Shown: positions 1-10,265, counted from the stretch's first letter. The stretch is DNA of 59,012 bases from Pseudoalteromonas sp. P1-9 (GCF_001399975.1 NZ_LKBD01000029.1:1-59012); one strand, 5' to 3'. Numbers and translations are program-made. The notes: a model not told the origin generated them from the sequence alone.

Positions 1-27
1 AAATTCTTGTGGATATTTATTTCTCAT
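1..27 (-). CDS. 5' end of a gene cut by the window edge
   Basis: An ATG at 27-25 on the minus strand opens a frame that reads MRNKYPQEF and runs off the left edge. It is preceded by a good ribosome binding site (GGAAGGTG, 6-10 bases upstream). Nine residues cannot identify a family. The K-Y-x-x-E-F pattern close to the N-terminus resembles the start of IS3-type OrfA transposases, but that is only a suggestion. Confidence 0.4.
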
Positions 28-471
28 AACACCTTCCATCTTACTTCATTTTCAAAATAAAAGATGTCTAGTTGCTTAGGGGAAGATCATTGGTTTGTTT
101 AGCTAATTTCAGAACCAATATCTTGCTTTACTTATGAAAGCTTAAATTTATTGAATACTTATGCATGTACTTAAAACTTAAAATTTCAAGATCGTTAAAA
201 TGTTCATTTTTGCAATTCTAAAATAGATAAGCGGCAAATCTTATCCTTCTAGCATCTACAGTAATATAGGCTTATTATTTGTCTATTTGCTGAGTGATGT
301 TTTTCAATAAAGCACTAAAGCGTGTTACTCCCATTTAGAACGCTCAACAGCTCATAACAGTTTAAATAATAAAAATATTCCTTATACTGTCAGTAAAGAT
401 GCTGTCCTCTAGGTGATACTAACAGTTGTACTTGGAAACACAGCACCCGTCAGACTGCAAATTAACTATTT
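28..471. other. Intergenic region, no gene seen
   Basis: 444 AT-rich bases lie between the divergent edge gene and the gene at 472. I see no RNA gene, no long inverted repeat and no frame with a ribosome binding site. It presumably holds the two divergent promoters, but no hexamer pair stands out. Confidence 0.5.
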
Positions 472-2268
472 ATGGAAGAGAATGTGGTAAAAAAGTACAG
501 CGTAATAACCTTAATTATTGTGCTACTTGGCGCACTTATATGGTTTGCCAACTTTTATTCACTGCCTACACCAGAAATTGATCACGCTTTACCTAACACA
601 CAGATTACCGATGAAATAATACTGAAGCAGGTAAAGACCACCCCCGACAAAACACAGACACAAACAAAAACAAAAACCGCGATAGCGGAAGATTCAGCTA
701 AAAATAGTTATTGCAAAGACCAAACACGTTACATCGCGAAATTTGAGCGTGACAAAATAGGTTATTTAAGTGCGCTTGCTGTCGCTTGGAAACTACAAGG
801 GCAAAATCCACAAACTATAATTAATGCACTTGAAACCACAGTATCAAAAGACGCCGCACAGCGCTTTAAGCGCGACTTAAAACTGGTCTCATCGTTTAAC
901 GAAAGTAATCAGAGTAAAAGCCAACAATACCTCAATGAGTTAACTTTTAATGATTACGCAAAAAATAAACACCGTTTACATTTTTTAAAATGGCGTCAGC
1001 ACGCAATTAAAAACGACTTTATAGAAAGCTATCGCGAACAAGCAGAACGTTACCCTGATATTGCAGCCGATATACTGCAACAAGCATTTTTACAAGCAAT
1101 TAATATTGATAACCCCAAACCTGATTTTGATCAATTGCTGTTACTTTACGATAGTTACTACTCACTTAACCCTGTTCCAAACAAGCTGATTACGTCACCT
1201 CAGCTATCTTATTTGCTAAGCGGGTTAACGCCCGATGTTGCCAATAAAGTGCTATCTCGTTTATTGCTGATTGAACAATTAGACAGTGAAGAAACAAAGT
1301 CCATTGTGCTAGCGCGTATTGGCGGTATTAATAAGCAGTTCGCCCAAATAATCAAAGGTGCAACAGTTAGCGCAAAACCAATTATTGAAAGTGATGAATT
1401 AAAAAGCCGTATCGCAAATATTACCGAAAAAGAAAAACTGAGTCTTCGTGAACAAAATGTTTGTCAGCTTTACGATGTCGCCGAAATCGACAGCCAAATA
1501 AACGTTACTTATGTGGATGCATCGACCCTTGATTACGACCACCCGAGTTGCGACCGTTTGCTGTCAGAACAAGCTAAAGAGATTGGCATGCTGGCGTTAT
1601 TTTCTGAATTATCTGCTCAGTTTTTAGCGGCGGGTATCGACCTTAGTAATCTAAATAATGCTGAGCAGGTAAAACGAGCAGATCTTACTTTGATCCATGA
1701 ATACCTTGCTAAAAAACCTGAGTTTGAGCGTGAACTTGCGTATTTATTAATTTACTCAAGGCCGATGCATAGTCAACGTGTCGCAATCATTGATGCGCTA
1801 GTCACGCAAGGGCTTTATCCGAAAGATGCCAATGCCGTTGCAGTAATTCAGCGCCTTAGCAGCGAAGATGCACTGCGTATGCTTGATCGCATGGGCAATA
1901 TCGATAAGCCAAATCAACGCGGTGAAAGTGTGGTGTATAACCTGATGTTTATCAATCCAAGTCTAACCGTCGAATTAATAAATCGTGGTTACGCGCAGCA
2001 ACACAGCGAACGCCATCCAGATCCGCTACTGAAAATGTTACATTTTTTAAAAGAAAACCGAGCATCAGATCAATGGATTAGCGTTGTCGATGCGCTTATT
2101 AACAACGGTGCAAAACTAAAAGCGCGCCACCTAGACGAAATGTACCGCATTAAGCTGACCATACCGGAAATTTACCAAAAGTTAATAGAGTTACACCCCG
2201 AATTGGCCGCTGAAAAAGCAAGTTCACTCAAAGTAATACAATGTCAGGGCGTAAGCGACGCACACTAA
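472..2268 (+). CDS. Membrane-anchored protein of unknown function
   Basis: 598 residues. One hydrophobic segment at about 11-29 is followed by a large polar, mostly helical part, so the protein is probably anchored in the inner membrane by its N-terminus and exposed in the periplasm. A Thr/Lys-rich linker covers about 50-70. The C-terminal 150 residues contain two or three helix-pair units of ankyrin character (for example around PSLTVELINRGY and VVDALINNGAKL), which hints at protein binding. I do not recognise a named family. The stop overlaps the stop of the convergent K+ channel gene by four bases. The start is uncertain because there is no clear ribosome binding site before the ATG. Confidence 0.75.
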   Translation: MEENVVKKYSVITLIIVLLGALIWFANFYSLPTPEIDHALPNTQITDEIILKQVKTTPDKTQTQTKTKTAIAEDSAKNSYCKDQTRYIAKFERDKIGYLSALAVAWKLQGQNPQTIINALETTVSKDAAQRFKRDLKLVSSFNESNQSKSQQYLNELTFNDYAKNKHRLHFLKWRQHAIKNDFIESYREQAERYPDIAADILQQAFLQAINIDNPKPDFDQLLLLYDSYYSLNPVPNKLITSPQLSYLLSGLTPDVANKVLSRLLLIEQLDSEETKSIVLARIGGINKQFAQIIKGATVSAKPIIESDELKSRIANITEKEKLSLREQNVCQLYDVAEIDSQINVTYVDASTLDYDHPSCDRLLSEQAKEIGMLALFSELSAQFLAAGIDLSNLNNAEQVKRADLTLIHEYLAKKPEFERELAYLLIYSRPMHSQRVAIIDALVTQGLYPKDANAVAVIQRLSSEDALRMLDRMGNIDKPNQRGESVVYNLMFINPSLTVELINRGYAQQHSERHPDPLLKMLHFLKENRASDQWISVVDALINNGAKLKARHLDEMYRIKLTIPEIYQKLIELHPELAAEKASSLKVIQCQGVSDAH

Positions 2269-2957
2269 GCGTCATTATCGTGTTTTTTTGTCATCGAAAG
2301 GTGATTTTGATGCATTATATTTAGTCGTGAGCCAACTAAACTGGCAACTAATATTGTCAGGTATAACTGCCCTACCACTGCTTCAAAATACACAAACACC
2401 CTAGAAATTGGAATATTAGGAGCAATATCGCCAAAACCTAGCGTGGTTAACGTAACAAACGAGAAATAAATAAACTCTGGAAATAACACGAACCACTTGA
2501 TGGTCGAGGGTACGTTATTAAAAGCTGGCATAAAGTTAATATGAATAAGGCTATAAATAATCGCCCAAATAATACCCATCATAAAGTAGAGGCAAATTGC
2601 GCCAAGAATTTTGTTACCGTCTACAACGCCTGAAAACAGCACCTGCTTTGCCGTTTTAATTGCGGTAAAGGTAAAGAAAACAAGCATTAAGCCCAATGTG
2701 ACATTATCGCCCATCACACTATCAATAAACAAAGTCAGCCAAGAAAATGCGATAATTACAAACGGAAACAAAATCTTATATTTAAATACCTGATTGCTTG
2801 AATCTACGCCCCACACCGAAATCAACAAGGTGAACATGGTGCACGATTGCATCATATGTTGCATTTTACTGCTAAAAAATTGGTGACATAGCGCTGTACC
2901 AAACAATAGCAGAGTTAAGGCGATGGTTAGATAAAGAAAGTTATCTCGTTGGCTCAT
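2265..2957 (-). CDS. Two-pore-helix type K+ channel protein
   Basis: 230 residues and strongly hydrophobic. The selectivity-filter sequence TLTTLGFGD at about 169-177 is the bacterial variant of T-V-G-Y-G-D, flanked by a pore-lining segment before (about 115-140) and after (about 190-210). Four shorter hydrophobic segments precede it, so this is an ion_trans_2 type channel with an N-terminal membrane domain. No RCK/TrkA nucleotide-binding domain follows, so gating is not evident. The start has a good ribosome binding site (AAAGGA). The gene lies downstream of the Sel1/SPOR gene on the same strand with a 53-base gap. Selectivity for K+ is inferred from the filter. Confidence 0.85.
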   Translation of the reverse strand: MSQRDNFLYLTIALTLLLFGTALCHQFFSSKMQHMMQSCTMFTLLISVWGVDSSNQVFKYKILFPFVIIAFSWLTLFIDSVMGDNVTLGLMLVFFTFTAIKTAKQVLFSGVVDGNKILGAICLYFMMGIIWAIIYSLIHINFMPAFNNVPSTIKWFVLFPEFIYFSFVTLTTLGFGDIAPNIPISRVFVYFEAVVGQLYLTILVASLVGSRLNIMHQNHLSMTKKHDNDA

Positions 2958-3010
2958 ACTAATTCCTTTGAGCGTTGATACAATAAACGGTATATGCGCG
3001 CGTTGTTTAA

Positions 3011-4171
3011 CTAGGATTTTGTTGCAAAATTAAAGTCACTGGCGACACGAATATAAGGCATCGCAATATTATATGTTTGCACTAACTGCTGAGCGCGTTT
3101 TTTAGCCGCGGCATATGTCTCAAAATCAAAGTTAATTGCGTAATAAAAACCCGCCATTTTAACAACCTTACAATCAAGCTGTTGCGCCACTCTTAATGCG
3201 TTTTTACGTTCAGCATATTTACCAAACTGTAAAACAAACCCACTTAAATTTTGACTTGGTTGTGGTGGCTCAAAGGTGAACACATCGTGCGAACGAGTGC
3301 TGGTTTGATGTACTCCGGCAGTTTGCTTGCTGTGCTCGCTAATAAGGAACATTTCCGCTTGAGGCACACCTTGCTTAAGGGCCATTAGCGCGTATTCATG
3401 GGCTTTGTTTTTATCTTGCGCTAGATATTCACCATTAAAGTGTAACGACGCCAAGTTATGCGCTGCAAAACCATTGCCTTGTTTGGCAGCACTTTGGTAA
3501 TAACCAATACTTGCTTGTGGCTCAGTTTTAAAAATCAGTGTGGCATAAATAAATTGCGCTTTATCATATCCTGCATCAGCAGATTCTTTGATAAGTGCTA
3601 AACCCCGTGCTTGCTCTTTAGAAACGCCTTCGCCTTTCAAATAAAGCGCGCCTAATTCTAATTTGGCTTTATTATCGCCCTGTTTAACAGCCGCACTTAA
3701 CCACTCAGCTGCTTTATCCGGTTGATAAACAACACTCGTCTCATTGCTATAGCGACTCGCCAATTTACGCTGCGCATTAACCGAGCCATTACGCGCTGCT
3801 TTTAAATAATAATCAAACGCCTGGCGTTTACGCTTTTCAACATCAACGCCAACAACTTTTCCAAGTTCAAACGTAAGGGCTAAATTAAACGTTGCCTCGG
3901 CGTGACCTTGTTCATCGGCAAGGGTTAAGTATTCGAATGCTTTTTGTTTATTTTTAACAACCCCGTGTCCTTTAGCGTACAAGGTTGCCAAGATAAAATT
4001 TGCTTCTGCGTTGTCATCTTCTGCCAATTCAGCGCATTTATAGCGCGCATTGATATAATCCGCATCGTTAAACGCACTAGTGCATTCATTATCAAATTGT
4101 GGCGTGTACTGGGCTTTAACAGCCATAAATGGCGTTAAAAGTAACAAGCAAAACAGGAAATGTATTTTCAT
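3011..4171 (-). CDS. Secreted Sel1-repeat protein with C-terminal SPOR-like domain
   Basis: 386 residues. A signal peptide (residues 1-20, ending VKA) is followed by about six Sel1-type TPR units from about 45 to 275, with the family pattern A-x-x-x-L-x-x-x-Y-x-x-G and G-x-x-x-A-x-x-x-L. The last 75 residues (about 310-380) have the pattern of a SPOR domain (FVLQFGKYAERKNALRVAQQ), which binds denuded septal peptidoglycan in known members. This suggests a periplasmic scaffold linked to the cell wall. It lies directly downstream of greA behind a terminator, so it is probably transcribed mainly on its own. The SPOR call is less certain than the Sel1 call. Confidence 0.8.
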   Translation of the reverse strand: MKIHFLFCLLLLTPFMAVKAQYTPQFDNECTSAFNDADYINARYKCAELAEDDNAEANFILATLYAKGHGVVKNKQKAFEYLTLADEQGHAEATFNLALTFELGKVVGVDVEKRKRQAFDYYLKAARNGSVNAQRKLASRYSNETSVVYQPDKAAEWLSAAVKQGDNKAKLELGALYLKGEGVSKEQARGLALIKESADAGYDKAQFIYATLIFKTEPQASIGYYQSAAKQGNGFAAHNLASLHFNGEYLAQDKNKAHEYALMALKQGVPQAEMFLISEHSKQTAGVHQTSTRSHDVFTFEPPQPSQNLSGFVLQFGKYAERKNALRVAQQLDCKVVKMAGFYYAINFDFETYAAAKKRAQQLVQTYNIAMPYIRVASDFNFATKS

Positions 4172-4184
4172 AATGCAAAAACAA

Positions 4185-4210
4185 AAAAGCTCGGCAATAA
4201 CCGAGCTTTT
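4185..4210 (-). terminator. Rho-independent terminator after greA
   Basis: A perfect 10-base stem (AAAAGCTCGG / CCGAGCTTTT) with a six-base loop lies just beyond the greA stop codon. The flanking A and T tracts make it usable in both directions. Confidence 0.85.
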
Positions 4211-4215
4211 ATAAG

Positions 4216-4692
4216 TTAGATGTATTCTACTTCTGTGATTTCGTACTCAACCGCACCATTTGGGGTTTTGATTGTTACTGCATCATCAATTTCTTTACCG
4301 ATTAGACCACGGGCAATTGGTGAGTTAAATGAAATCAGATTATTTTTAATGTCTGCCTCATCATCACCTACGATGCGGTACGTTGTTTCTTCGTCGGTAT
4401 CAACATTAACGATAGTAACGGTTGCACCGAAAATCACTTTGCCGTTATTTTGCATTTTAGTAACGTCAATGATTTGAACCGTTGATAGTTTTGCTTCAAT
4501 CTCTTGAATACGGCCTTCACAAAAACCTTGCTCCTCACGCGCTGCGTGGTATTCAGCATTTTCTTTTAAGTCACCGTGTTCACGCGCTTCTGCAATATCA
4601 GCGACAATTTTAGGACGGCGTACCGTTTTTAATTCATTTAACTCGTCACGCAGTAATTGTTCACCACGTACTGTCATTGGTGTTTGTTGCAT
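4216..4692 (-). CDS. greA: Transcription elongation factor GreA
   Basis: 158 residues, the usual length. GreA enters the RNA polymerase secondary channel and stimulates cleavage of backtracked RNA. The N-terminal coiled coil carries the conserved [20 protein letters not shown] segment, whose acidic tip residues (D and E) act at the active site. The C-terminal FKBP-like domain contains [12 protein letters not shown]. An upstream in-frame start would add 19 residues, but the start at 4692 is chosen because it matches family length and has AGGAA six to ten bases upstream. In this cluster greA follows carB, separated by a terminator, as in other Alteromonadales and Pseudomonas. Confidence 0.98.
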   Translation of the reverse strand: MQQTPMTVRGEQLLRDELNELKTVRRPKIVADIAEAREHGDLKENAEYHAAREEQGFCEGRIQEIEAKLSTVQIIDVTKMQNNGKVIFGATVTIVNVDTDEETTYRIVGDDEADIKNNLISFNSPIARGLIGKEIDDAVTIKTPNGAVEYEITEVEYI

Positions 4693-4718
4693 TATTCTTC
4701 CTAGAACTCTTTCACAAT

Positions 4719-4743
4719 AAAAGCCCGGATTAACCGGGCTTTT
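4719..4743 (-). terminator. Rho-independent terminator after carB
   Basis: A perfect 10-base stem (AAAAGCCCGG / CCGGGCTTTT) with loop ATTAA lies between the carB stop and the greA start. It should end the carAB transcript and separate it from greA. Confidence 0.88.
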
Positions 4744-4797
4744 TGTCATTTCTACTTTAATTGCCTTAGTCTATATCAAAAAATATAGACGGGGCAA

Positions 4798-7700
4798 TTA
4801 ATTTACACGCTTGTGTAACTCTTGTACCGACGATACCGTTGAACGGTCATCCGCAGAGTTTGCTTTACAGTTAGCAAACGCAGCGTTAAGCGTTGTTGTG
4901 TAGTTTACTTTACCTTGCAGTGCACCACGACGAAGAACTTTCGAATCTTCAATCGCTTGACGACCTTCAGTGGTGTTTACAATGTAGCTGTACTCGCCAT
5001 TCTTGATACGGTCAAGAATATGAGGACGACCTTCGTAAACCTTGTTTACACGACGTGATTCAATGCCAGCTTCTTCAAGTGCTTTTGCTGTGCCGCCAGT
5101 TGCGTCAAGTTCAAAGCCTAAATCACGCATGGTACGCGCAAGTTCAACAATACGCTTTTTATCGCTGTTACGAACAGAAAGTAGCGCACGACCACCACGT
5201 GGCATTACGTTACCCGCACCAAGCTGTGCTTTAGCAAATGCGTCAGCGAACGTATCACCCACACCCATAACTTCACCTGTTGAGCGCATTTCAGGACCAC
5301 GCATTGGGTCAACGCCAGGGAATTTAGCGAACGGAAGTACCACTTCTTTTACACTGTAGTAAGGAGGAATGATTTCTTTCGTTACGCCTTGGCTTGCAAG
5401 AGACTGACCCGCCATACAACGTGCAGCTACTTTAGCAAGTGCAACACCCGTTGCTTTAGACACGAAAGGAACAGTACGTGCAGCACGCGGGTTAACTTCG
5501 ATTAAGTATACTTCACCATCTTTCACTGCGAACTGCGTATTCATTAAACCAACAACGCCAAGCTCTAATGCCATACGTGTTACTTGGTCACGCATGCGGT
5601 CTTGGATTTCAGGGCTTAATGAGTAAGCTGGTAGTGAACAAGCTGAGTCACCTGAGTGAACACCTGCTTGCTCGATGTGCTCCATGATACCACCGATGAT
5701 CACTTGTTCACCGTCACAGATTGCATCTACGTCGATTTCAATTGCGTCATCTAGGAAACGGTCAAGTAGAACTGGCGCTTCGTTTGAAGCTTGCACCGCT
5801 TCAGTCATGTAACGGCGTAAGTCGTCTTCGTCGTATACGATTTCCATCGCACGACCACCCAGTACATATGAAGGACGTACAACCAGTGGGAAACCGATTT
5901 CAGCAGATTTAGCTACCGCTTCTTCTAATGAAGTCACTGTCGCGTTTTCAGGTTGAAGAAGATCTAAACGCTCAACCATTTGTTGGAAGCGCTCACGGTC
6001 TTCTGCACGGTCGATTGCATCTGGCGAAGTACCAATGATTGGCACACCGTTCGCTTCAAGTTCACGCGCAAGCTTAAGTGGTGTTTGACCACCGTACTGC
6101 ACGATTACGCCTTTTGGCTTTTCAACACGTACGATTTCTAATACGTCTTCTAGCGTGATTGGCTCGAAGAATAAACGGTCTGATGTGTCGTAGTCGGTAG
6201 AAACTGTCTCTGGGTTACAGTTAACCATAATCGTTTCATAACCGTCTTCACGCATTGCAAGGGCTGCGTGTACACAACAGTAATCGAATTCAATACCTTG
6301 ACCGATACGGTTGGGGCCACCGCCGATAACCATAATTTTGTCTTTGTCAGACGGGTTCGCTTCACACTCTTCATCATACGATGAATACATGTATGCTGTG
6401 TCTGAGCTAAATTCTGCCGCACAAGTATCTACGCGCTTGTATACTGGTAGTACTTCTAGCGTGTGGCGCTTTTTACGTACTTCAGCTTCGCTAACACCAA
6501 GTAGTTCAGCAATACGTGCATCCGCAAAACCTTTGCGCTTTAAGCGACGTAAGAAGTCTTTGTTAAGGCCAGCCATGCCGCCTTCAACGATTTTTGCTTC
6601 ATCTTTGATGATGTCTTCGATTTGTACTAAGTACCAGCGGTCAATCTTAGTCAGCTCAAACACATCTTCAACGCTCATACCGTGACGCATTGCATCTGCA
6701 ACATACCAAATACGCTCGGCACCTGGTTCACGTAATTCGCGAACGATTTTTTCATTCGCGTTAGGATCGTCTAGCGCTACAACTGGGTTGAAACCCGTTG
6801 CGCCTACTTCTAGGCCGCGAAGAGCTTTGTGTAGTGATTCTTGTTGGTTACGGCCAATTGCCATTACTTCACCAACAGACTTCATCTGTGTTGTTAGACG
6901 GTCGTTAGAACCTGCAAATTTTTCGAAGTTGAAACGCGGGATCTTAGTAACAACATAGTCGATTGACGGCTCGAACGATGCAGGTGTTTCGCCACCCGTA
7001 ATGTCGTTTTGAAGCTCGTCAAGCGTGTAACCTACAGCTAATTTTGCAGCGATTTTCGCAATTGGGAAACCTGTTGCTTTTGATGCAAGTGCCGATGAAC
7101 GCGATACACGAGGGTTCATTTCGATGATAACCATACGGCCATCAGCAGGGTTAACACCAAACTGTACGTTTGAACCACCTGTTTCAACACCGATTTCACG
7201 AAGAACCGCCATCGATGCGTTACGCATTAGCTGGTATTCTTTATCAGTGAGCGTTTGTGCTGGCGCTACCGTGATTGAGTCACCTGTGTGAACACCCATA
7301 GGGTCGAAGTTCTCGATTGAACATACGATGATACAGTTGTCGTTTTTGTCACGAACAACTTCCATCTCGTACTCTTTCCAACCTAGTAAGCTTTCATCGA
7401 TTAAAAGTTCGCTTGTAGGTGAAAGGTCAAGACCACGAGTACAGATTTCTTCGAACTCTTCCATGTTGTAAGCAACACCACCACCAGTACCACCCATAGT
7501 GAAAGAAGGACGAATAATACATGGGAAGCCGATACGCGTTAACGTGTCACGTGCTTCATCCATTGTGTGTGCGATTTCTGCACGAGGACACTCAAGGCCA
7601 ATCGCCTTCATTGCCGCATCAAAACGCTCACGGTTTTCTGCTTTGTCGATAGCATCGGCTGTTGCACCGATTAGCTCAACGCCGTGCTTAGCAAGTACGC

Positions 7701-8016
7701 CGTGCTTGTCTAAATCGAGTGCACAGTTAAGCGCAGTTTGGCCACCCATTGTAGGCAGTACTGCATCTGGCTTTTCTTTTTCGATGATGCGCTCAACCAC
7801 TTCCCAGTGAATTGGCTCGATGTAAGTTGCATCTGCCATTTCTGGGTCAGTCATGATAGTAGCAGGGTTAGAGTTTACTAAGATTACGCGGTAACCTTCT
7901 TCTCTTAGTGCTTTACACGCCTGTGCGCCTGAATAATCGAATTCACATGCCTGACCGATAACAATCGGGCCTGCACCTAAAATTAAAATACTTTTTATGT
8001 CATTACGTTTTGGCAT
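4798..8016 (-). CDS. carB: Carbamoyl-phosphate synthase large subunit
   Basis: 1072 residues, full length. It makes carbamoyl phosphate from bicarbonate, two ATP and ammonia delivered by CarA, feeding arginine and pyrimidine synthesis in the cytoplasm. Two homologous halves are visible: [19 protein letters not shown] at the N-terminus and [18 protein letters not shown] at about 560, each followed by an ATP-grasp domain with [16 protein letters not shown] and [16 protein letters not shown] respectively. The C-terminal 140 residues form the MGS-like allosteric domain ([15 protein letters not shown]) where UMP and ornithine bind in the E. coli enzyme. It is 17 bases downstream of carA, so the two are co-transcribed. 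Confidence 0.98.
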   Translation of the reverse strand: MPKRNDIKSILILGAGPIVIGQACEFDYSGAQACKALREEGYRVILVNSNPATIMTDPEMADATYIEPIHWEVVERIIEKEKPDAVLPTMGGQTALNCALDLDKHGVLAKHGVELIGATADAIDKAENRERFDAAMKAIGLECPRAEIAHTMDEARDTLTRIGFPCIIRPSFTMGGTGGGVAYNMEEFEEICTRGLDLSPTSELLIDESLLGWKEYEMEVVRDKNDNCIIVCSIENFDPMGVHTGDSITVAPAQTLTDKEYQLMRNASMAVLREIGVETGGSNVQFGVNPADGRMVIIEMNPRVSRSSALASKATGFPIAKIAAKLAVGYTLDELQNDITGGETPASFEPSIDYVVTKIPRFNFEKFAGSNDRLTTQMKSVGEVMAIGRNQQESLHKALRGLEVGATGFNPVVALDDPNANEKIVRELREPGAERIWYVADAMRHGMSVEDVFELTKIDRWYLVQIEDIIKDEAKIVEGGMAGLNKDFLRRLKRKGFADARIAELLGVSEAEVRKKRHTLEVLPVYKRVDTCAAEFSSDTAYMYSSYDEECEANPSDKDKIMVIGGGPNRIGQGIEFDYCCVHAALAMREDGYETIMVNCNPETVSTDYDTSDRLFFEPITLEDVLEIVRVEKPKGVIVQYGGQTPLKLARELEANGVPIIGTSPDAIDRAEDRERFQQMVERLDLLQPENATVTSLEEAVAKSAEIGFPLVVRPSYVLGGRAMEIVYDEDDLRRYMTEAVQASNEAPVLLDRFLDDAIEIDVDAICDGEQVIIGGIMEHIEQAGVHSGDSACSLPAYSLSPEIQDRMRDQVTRMALELGVVGLMNTQFAVKDGEVYLIEVNPRAARTVPFVSKATGVALAKVAARCMAGQSLASQGVTKEIIPPYYSVKEVVLPFAKFPGVDPMRGPEMRSTGEVMGVGDTFADAFAKAQLGAGNVMPRGGRALLSVRNSDKKRIVELARTMRDLGFELDATGGTAKALEEAGIESRRVNKVYEGRPHILDRIKNGEYSYIVNTTEGRQAIEDSKVLRRGALQGKVNYTTTLNAAFANCKANSADDRSTVSSVQELHKRVN

Positions 8017-8033
8017 TTTAGTCTCAGTCCTAA

Positions 8034-9164
8034 TTATTTACGTTCTTGCATTAAGTCGATGAAATGGTCAAATAACGGTGCCGCATCGTGAGGACCTGGG
8101 CTTGCTTCAGGGTGACCTTGGAAGCTAAACGCTGGCTTATCAGTGCGGTGAATACCTTGTAATGTGCCGTCGAATAATGAAACGTGCGTTGCACGTAAAT
8201 TTTCAGGAAGTGTCTCTTGATCCGCTGCGAAACCGTGGTTTTGCGCAGTGATCATAACCACATCGCGGTCTAGGTCTTTAACCGGGTGGTTACCACCATG
8301 GTGACCAAATTTCATTTTTACTGTCTGAGCACCTGACGCAAGAGCAAGTAACTGGTGACCTAAACAAATACCAAAGATTGGCGTGTCTGTTTCAAGGAAA
8401 GTTTTAATTGCTTCAATTGCATAAGTACACGGCGCTGGGTCACCTGGGCCATTTGATAAGAAGATGCCATCTGGGTTAAGTGCAAGTACATCAGCTGCAG
8501 GGGTTTGTGCTGGTACTACCGTTAATTTACAACCGCGGTCAACGAGCATACGTAAAATATTACGTTTTACACCGAAGTCATATGCCACAACGTGGAATTT
8601 TGCATCTTCATCGCTTAGAGTTTTAAACCCTTCGCCTAACGTCCAACTTGTTTCGTTCCAAGTGTACTGTTCTTTTGTACACACTACTTTAGCAAGGTCC
8701 ATACCTTTAAGGCCTGGGAATGCTTTCGCCGCTTCAAGCGCTTTCGCTTCATCAACATCACCTGCGATGATACAGCCGTTTTGTGCGCCTTTGTCACGTA
8801 AAATACGAGTTAACTTACGCGTATCAATATCAGCAATACCTAGGATGTTGCGTGATTTAAGATACTCATCTAATGATTGCTCATTACGGAAGTTGCTTGC
8901 AAGCAGCGGAAGGTCGCGAATAACTAGGCCTTTAGCCCAAATTTTTGAAGCTTCTTCATCTTCGCTGTTGGTACCTGTGTTACCGATATGCGGGTAAGTT
9001 AAAGTAACAATTTGTTCAGCGTAAGATGGATCAGTTAAAATTTCTTGATATCCAGTCATTGAAGTATTAAAAACTACTTCACCAACTGAGATACCCTCAG
9101 CACCAATGGCAGTACCGCGAAATACCGTGCCGTCTTCAAGGACTAACAGAGCGGATTTAGACAA
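8034..9164 (-). CDS. carA: Carbamoyl-phosphate synthase small subunit (glutaminase)
   Basis: 376 residues. It hydrolyses glutamine and passes ammonia to CarB. The class I amidotransferase triad is visible: nucleophile Cys at about 267 in GICLGHQ, and His and Glu in GHPEASPG near the C-terminus. The N-terminal domain begins [14 protein letters not shown]. The start codon is TTG at 9164, supported by a strong ribosome binding site (GGAGGT, four bases upstream). No ATG gives a complete N-terminus. E. coli carA also starts at TTG, so weak initiation may be conserved. A promoter and a terminator-like hairpin precede the gene. Confidence 0.97.
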   Translation of the reverse strand: MSKSALLVLEDGTVFRGTAIGAEGISVGEVVFNTSMTGYQEILTDPSYAEQIVTLTYPHIGNTGTNSEDEEASKIWAKGLVIRDLPLLASNFRNEQSLDEYLKSRNILGIADIDTRKLTRILRDKGAQNGCIIAGDVDEAKALEAAKAFPGLKGMDLAKVVCTKEQYTWNETSWTLGEGFKTLSDEDAKFHVVAYDFGVKRNILRMLVDRGCKLTVVPAQTPAADVLALNPDGIFLSNGPGDPAPCTYAIEAIKTFLETDTPIFGICLGHQLLALASGAQTVKMKFGHHGGNHPVKDLDRDVVMITAQNHGFAADQETLPENLRATHVSLFDGTLQGIHRTDKPAFSFQGHPEASPGPHDAAPLFDHFIDLMQERK

Positions 9165-9181
9165 GTTGACCTCCTAACAGT

Positions 9182-9218
9182 AAAAAACGGGCAAAATTTG
9201 CGTAAAATTCAACCCGTT
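9182..9218 (-). promoter_or_regulatory. Terminator-like hairpin in the carA leader (candidate attenuator)
   Basis: On the minus strand AACGGG (9218-9213) pairs with CCCGTT (9191-9186). After a small internal loop, GAATTT (9210-9205) pairs with AAATTT (9199-9194), leaving loop TACGC. Four further T residues follow (9185-9182). This has the form of an intrinsic terminator. It sits between the carA promoter and the carA ribosome binding site (9173-9168), only about 26 bases after the predicted transcription start. An alternative pairing of GGGC (9235-9232) with GCCC (9192-9189) would open it. The structure is seen; its role in attenuation is inferred. Confidence 0.6.
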
Positions 9219-9250
9219 CAATCGACCTAACGCCCTAGAGAAAGCGCTAG

Positions 9251-9279
9251 ATTATAAAATTTTGGCAAATTCCAAGTAT
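9251..9279 (-). promoter_or_regulatory. carAB promoter
   Basis: A perfect -10 box TATAAT (9256-9251, minus strand) has a weak -35 ATACTT (9279-9274) at 17-base spacing. The predicted start is near 9244, giving a leader of about 80 bases. Confidence 0.6.
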
Positions 9280-9381
9280 TTTAGATGAAATCTGAATAAA
9301 GGTCTAATAAAAAATCAGAAAAAATTAAAAATAACGTGTTTAACAGAAAATTTACTTTAACCTGCCAAAAATTTCAGTTAT

Positions 9382-10182
9382 CTACCTAAAACCAAGCACA
9401 TCTTGCATGGTATAAAGTCCAACTGGTTTATTATGTAACCAAGCCGCAGCCCTTACAGCGCCTTTAGCAAAGGTCATTCGAGAGCTTGCTTTGTGAGTAA
9501 GTTCGAGTCTTTCGCCGTCAGCCGCAAAATAAGCCGTATGTTCACCAACTATATCGCCGCCACGCATCACAGAATAGCCAATTTCTTTTTGACTTTTCGC
9601 CTGCTCATCTTTTGAGCGGTCAAAAACAGCAACTTCATCGTGTTGCCAGCCTTTTGCCTCAGCAATGGCTTCACCAATCATTAATGCCGTGCCAGACGGC
9701 GCATCAATTTTATGTTTGTGGTGTAGTTCGAAGATTTCGATATCAATATCGTCTGCCAACGTTTTTGCCGCAGTTTCAACCAGGTTCTCAAGTAAATTGA
9801 TTCCTACTGAATAATTGCGAGAAAAAACAATAGGGATTGATTTTGCAGCAGATTCAAGCTCCGTCATATCATCCGCGGTTAAACCAGTCGTGCCAATCAC
9901 CATTGGAATGTTATGTGCCACCGCGTAGGCTAAGTGTTTTTTCATGCCTACAGGTAGTGTGAAATCAATAATTACGTCAGTGTCAGCGTTTACACTCATT
10001 TCATCACTAAAGGTAACTGTGCTGTCGCCTTGGTTAATAAAATGCTTAACGGCTTGTCCAAGTAATTCATTGTTAGCGCGCACTGCTGCACATACTAATT
10101 CTGTTGACTCATTGTTGATGCTTGCTTCACAAAGTGCGCGGCCCATTCGGCCATTCGCCCCAAACACTGCGATGTTTGTCAT
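9382..10182 (-). CDS. dapB: 4-hydroxy-tetrahydrodipicolinate reductase
   Basis: 266 residues, normal for the family. It reduces 4-hydroxy-tetrahydrodipicolinate with NAD(P)H in the diaminopimelate/lysine pathway, which supplies peptidoglycan and lysine. The N-terminal Rossmann motif is GANGRMGRAL (residues 8-17). The substrate-binding signature ELHHKHKIDAPSGTAL lies near 155-170, with the catalytic His and Lys. dapB is upstream of carA on the same strand with a 217-base gap that holds a separate carA promoter. A short upstream reading frame ends eight bases before its start. Confidence 0.97.
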   Translation of the reverse strand: MTNIAVFGANGRMGRALCEASINNESTELVCAAVRANNELLGQAVKHFINQGDSTVTFSDEMSVNADTDVIIDFTLPVGMKKHLAYAVAHNIPMVIGTTGLTADDMTELESAAKSIPIVFSRNYSVGINLLENLVETAAKTLADDIDIEIFELHHKHKIDAPSGTALMIGEAIAEAKGWQHDEVAVFDRSKDEQAKSQKEIGYSVMRGGDIVGEHTAYFAADGERLELTHKASSRMTFAKGAVRAAAWLHNKPVGLYTMQDVLGFR

Positions 10183-10190
10183 AACTCTCT

Positions 10191-10265
10191 CTATTTTTGT
10201 TCGGTTAAATGCGTTAAACCTGACGCTTTCATAATTTCGGATAAAGTTTGTTTGATATTATCCAT
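10191..10265 (-). CDS. Possible 24-codon upstream ORF before dapB
   Basis: A minus-strand ATG at 10265 opens a 24-residue frame, MDNIKQTLSEIMKASG followed by LTHLTEQK, ending TAG eight bases before the dapB start. Its own ribosome binding site is poor (AAGG 13 bases upstream). It could be a leader peptide that couples translation to dapB, or the remnant of a displaced gene. It has only four lysines and does not look like a classic lysine attenuator peptide. The rest of the 338-base dapB-nhaC gap shows no other gene. Confidence 0.3.
   Translation of the reverse strand: MDNIKQTLSEIMKASGLTHLTEQK

Noticed and set aside
4947..7810. Several open frames of 60-124 codons on the plus strand inside carB
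   Set aside because: They lie antisense to a perfectly conserved gene, lack ribosome binding sites and encode Ser/Ala-rich sequence typical of frame shadows.
9196..9290. Possible ArgR boxes upstream of carA
   Set aside because: Single half-sites such as ATTCA and TGAAT are present, but no 18-base palindrome or tandem pair with three-base spacing fits the consensus.
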